The position numbers and the translations under genes were made by a program. Below are positions 6,801 through 7,825 of a stretch of DNA of 7,825 bases, piece after piece. The stretch is taken from positions 1 through 7,825 of the forward strand of contig SLGR01000083.1 of assembly GCA_007136585.1 (NCBI GenBank), in the 5' to 3' direction. This DNA is from Candidatus Sumerlaeota bacterium. Its GTDB lineage: Bacteria > CG03 > SLGR01. Under the pieces are notes generated by a model. It worked only from the letters and a program-made list of their open reading frames with translations, was not told the DNA's origin and did not search any database. Numbering within the stretch: position 1 is the first letter of the stretch; every line of letters starts with the position of its first letter.

Positions 6801-7825
6801 ATATAATACGGGAAATCTGGGTCTTTGCCGCAGGGAGACGGGAGGCGCCCCGGTGGCTGGCCTCGGCCCCGGTTATAATAAACGAAATACTTGAGATGCT
6901 TGCCGGCAGCCCCGCCGCTTCTTCCGAGGAAAGAACCGCCGCGGCCGAGCAGATATGGGAAAATATCACAGGCGGCGTAGCCCCCGCAGGATGGCTTGCC
7001 CGCATAACAATGGAAGCCTCTTCAGAGCTGGAGGGCTCGGGTGTAACGGATCCGGATGAGAGACTCGCTATTATAAGCGATGTAGTATCAGATAATTTCC
7101 GGGAGGTCTCGGCTGACCGGGAAAGCAGGGAAAACCGGAGGATAGCCCAGCGCCTCTGGGAGTCCGAAAGAGACGAGAGGGCCCCTCCGGTCTGGCTTAT
7201 AGAAGCGGCCCTGGATATATTTGAGCATACAGGAAGTTTTACCTCCGATATGAGCTACGAGTCCCGCAGGCGGGCCCTGAACAAGGCCTGGCTTGAGATA
7301 AACTCCCGCCGCGGCCCGCCCGAATGGATACTTGCCTACGCCTACCTGAAGTTGGGCGTCCCCGCCGGGGAGATAGCGCTCAAGGAGGCCTTTGCCCGGC
7401 TTGTACGGCAGGGGCAGCTCGGAAACTGGCCGGTTTACGAGGGAGAAAAAGAAAAGTTCATTGAGAGCCTCTCCGGAGAAAAGGAAAAAGAGGCGGTATC
7501 GGATTTCCTGAAGTTTCTAAAGGCTATAGAACACAACCTGAGCAGGGGAAGGATAATTATCCAGGGCGCCGCGGATTTAGGCCGGGAGACTCCTTTACTT
7601 CCTTCCGGGGATCTGCGCGGTTTAATAAGCGCCGATGAAGTGCCCGCCCCGTCATACGAGGTTCCTGCCGCGCACCCCCAGGAGGCAGCTCCCGCATCGT
7701 TTCTCCGGGGGGTATATGATTTCGCCCGGGGTGCTTTCGGGTCCCTGACGGCGAAAGCCTCTCTTATCACCGTGATGGTCTTTAATGTTATAACTCTCGG
7801 CCCCTCACTGTACTTTTTACCGGAA
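2..7825 (+). CDS. Internal part of a giant multidomain protein with a nucleotidyltransferase domain (both ends missing)
   Basis: One uninterrupted frame runs through the window, 2608 codons from GCG at base 2 to GAA at the last base, with no stop. Start and end lie outside. The first in-frame ATG (base 176) sits inside well-formed coding sequence with no spaced ribosome binding site, so it is not the start. The product is acidic and mostly helical. Domain order: alpha/beta GGFH segment (residues 87-116), acidic linker (287-313), nucleotidyltransferase core (G387-S388, D399, D401, probable D440), second acidic linker (478-493), helical repeats (618-780), long helical scaffold with P-x9-11-P units, W-x11-W repeats (2273-2442), Pro/Ala linker, and a hydrophobic segment (2586-2606). 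Residues about 1570-1800 and 1900-2260 are helical with no family I recognise. Catalysis of nucleotidyl transfer is inferred from the motif; the substrate is unknown. Giant genes of this style are known in Omnitrophota. I am very sure of the open frame and moderately sure of the domain call. Confidence 0.95.
857..940 (+). other. Basic-to-acidic linker 1 with EAEFLRIEP motif
   Basis: Residues 286-313. Four consecutive arginines (287-290) are followed at once by an Ala/Glu-rich run (293-307) and the motif EESEAEFLRIEP (302-313). The composition suggests an exposed, flexible joint between the N-terminal module and the nucleotidyltransferase domain. The last 12 residues recur at 479-490, on the other side of that domain, with 9 of 12 identical. 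Confidence 0.6.
1022..1398 (+). other. Minimal nucleotidyltransferase domain (pol-beta superfamily)
   Basis: Residues about 341-466. The segment VWGFGSTAMM (383-392) followed by NSDIDILVEV (397-406) fits the superfamily signature hG[GS]-x(9-13)-Dh[DE]h: G387-S388, ten residues, then D399-I400-D401 in a hydrophobic strand. In known members the two aspartates bind the metal ions that activate the nucleotide, and a third acid comes from a later strand. Here GLEFDISGKI (436-445) offers D440, or less likely E438. Two predicted helices (SIPELLRML and LFRYNLARGF) precede the core, as is common in minimal (MNT-type) enzymes. All key acids are present, so the domain may be active. Substrate could be a nucleotide, antibiotic-like small molecule, protein or RNA; nothing nearby decides this. 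Domain edges are approximate. Confidence 0.75.
1433..1480 (+). other. Acidic linker 2 with EPEFLRLEP motif
   Basis: Residues 478-493: EEAEPEFLRLEP (479-490) followed by EEE. It is a near copy of linker 1 and lies just past the nucleotidyltransferase domain. The two copies use different synonymous codons (for example CGG versus CGC for Arg and GAG versus GAA for Glu), so this is not a recent DNA duplication. It probably forms a flexible hinge or a short docking motif. Confidence 0.6.
1853..2344 (+). repeat. Tandem helical protein repeat, two clear copies and a divergent third
   Basis: Residues about 618-781. Copy 1 has GLNIDSGYLDRLLEENGLIL (633-652) and continues to I660. Copy 2 has GLEVTVEYVEELLEKNNLAL (709-728) and continues to F736. 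Over these 28 aligned positions I count 11 identities with no gap, at a period of 76 residues. Both copies are preceded by an amphipathic helix (LNLIIEKL and RVLIAQLQ). A third, weaker copy begins at I763: IAQ and then P770 and TVE (775-777) match IAQ (701-703), P708 and TVE (713-715) of copy 2 at a period of 62. The pattern suggests a helical bundle or a helix-turn-helix-like unit. I do not recognise the family. Confidence 0.6.
4001..4051 (+). other. Acidic Asp/Gln/Ala linker
   Basis: Residues 1334-1350 read EDPDQDDSQAQDAAALG. The stretch is polar, acidic and poor in large hydrophobics, and it separates helical blocks on either side. It probably marks a domain boundary. A short, more strand-like region lies before it (about 1284-1325), including SSEVEVKEG and ARLAVTP. 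Confidence 0.45.
4217..4525 (+). other. Charged coiled-coil-like helical stretch
   Basis: Residues about 1406-1508. Long runs rich in Glu, Lys, Arg, Leu and Ile, such as LLLLARTLKDFETKTEKIDR (1410-1429) and PEEINRLIKETEHINEAL, have hydrophobic residues spaced roughly three to four apart. A break at EIPEGE separates two helices, so an antiparallel hairpin is plausible. It may serve as a spacer or self-association surface. No function can be assigned. Confidence 0.35.
4548..4573. repeat. Perfect 11-bp inverted repeat (hairpin) inside the coding frame
   Basis: AAGGAGATTTT (4548-4558) is followed by a four-base loop AAGA (4559-4562) and its exact reverse complement AAAATCTCCTT (4563-4573). The next outer pair is A-A, so the stem stops at 11 bp. 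It encodes the end of VKGDFKKNLL. The bases after the stem (ACCGAGACGG) hold no T run, so this is not a standard intrinsic terminator. Confidence 0.6.
5459..5650 (+). other. His- and aromatic-rich patch with SEFGHALG segment
   Basis: Residues 1820-1883. Histidines at 1821, 1834, 1837 and 1845 and many Tyr, Trp and Phe residues are followed by a hydrophobic helix (LIGLMPLAYA) and then SEFGHALGARL (1872-1882). The last segment resembles the HEFGHALG form of the HExxH zinc-protease helix, with serine (TCC, 5615-5617) where the first zinc-binding histidine would be; E1873 and H1876 are kept. It could be a lost metalloprotease site or a chance match. No third zinc ligand is evident, so I do not call a protease. 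Confidence 0.25.
6788..7363 (+). repeat. Four protein repeats with fixed W-x11-W spacing
   Basis: Residues about 2263-2454. The pairs are W2273/W2285, W2319/W2331, W2386/W2398 and W2430/W2442, each exactly 12 residues apart. The units read IWVFAAGRREAPRWLAS, IWENITGGVAPAGWLAR, LWESERDERAPPVWLIE and AWLEINSRRGPPEWILA. Each has a charged Arg/Glu-rich helix before the first Trp, one or two prolines two or three residues before the second Trp, then Leu or Ile and an Ala/Ile/Leu helix. Distances between units are 46, 67 and 44 residues. This looks like a helix-turn-helix solenoid of a family I do not recognise. The scaffold role is inferred. Confidence 0.7.
7592..7699 (+). other. Pro/Ala/Glu-rich interdomain linker
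   Basis: Residues 2531-2566, including PLLPSG and EVPAPSYEVPAAHPQEAAPA. High Pro, Ala and Glu with few large hydrophobics indicates a flexible tether between the W-x11-W repeat block and the hydrophobic segment that follows. Confidence 0.6.
7757..7819 (+). other. Candidate transmembrane segment near the window end
   Basis: Residues 2586-2606 (ASLITVMVFNVITLGPSLYF plus L) form a 21-residue run with no charged residue, preceded by K2585 and an arginine-bearing stretch (FLRGVYDFARGAFG). Length and composition fit a membrane-spanning helix, although the Asn and the Gly-Pro make it imperfect. Being next to the truncated end, it may open a membrane-bound module further downstream. By the positive-inside rule the residues before it would lie in the cytoplasm. 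Confidence 0.5.

Noticed and set aside
1-7825. CRISPR array, tRNA, rRNA, insertion sequence or attachment site
   Set aside because: Coding sequence fills the window without a break. I saw no regularly spaced direct DNA repeats, no transposase motifs and no RNA gene signatures.

Overview
The whole window lies inside one gene. Read on the + strand in the frame that begins at base 2, I find no stop codon from base 2 to base 7825: 2608 sense codons, open at both ends. There is no start, ribosome binding site, promoter, terminator, tRNA, rRNA, intergenic gap or CRISPR array. The only long open frame is this one; the short frames elsewhere are shadows of it. The gene is therefore at least 7.8 kb, and the protein is at least 2608 residues with unknown ends.

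The translation reads as an ordinary soluble protein, acidic and mostly alpha-helical. It is not a low-complexity or secreted adhesin-type repeat protein. G+C is roughly half by eye, and AGG/AGA/CGG arginine and ATA isoleucine codons are frequent. Giant mosaic cytoplasmic-looking genes of this kind are known from candidate bacterial phyla, notably Omnitrophota (Omnitrophica). I favour that origin from general recollection of the group's giant proteins and of a 'GGFHxEG' segment in them, but this is an unverified inference.

Layout in residues of the open frame: (1) about 1-285, an N-terminal module with an alpha/beta 'GGFHSEG' segment and CGT-rich arginine codons; (2) 287-313, a basic-to-acidic linker ending in EAEFLRIEP; (3) about 341-466, a minimal nucleotidyltransferase (pol-beta superfamily) domain with a GS...DID signature; (4) 478-493, a second acidic linker carrying a near copy of the first linker motif; (5) about 618-780, a tandem helical repeat of two clear copies and one divergent copy; (6) about 830-1570, helical sequence with spaced P-x9-11-P units, an acidic linker and a coiled-coil-like stretch; (7) about 1570-2260, helical sequence I do not recognise, including a His-rich patch and a SEFGHALG segment that resembles a zinc-protease helix lacking its first histidine; (8) about 2263-2455, four repeats with a fixed W-x11-W spacing; (9) 2531-2566, a Pro/Ala/Glu linker; (10) 2586-2606, a hydrophobic segment that could cross the membrane just before the window ends.

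The best functional lead is a nucleotidyltransferase built into a very large helical scaffold, with short duplicated acidic motifs on either side of the catalytic domain. What it modifies cannot be told from this sequence.
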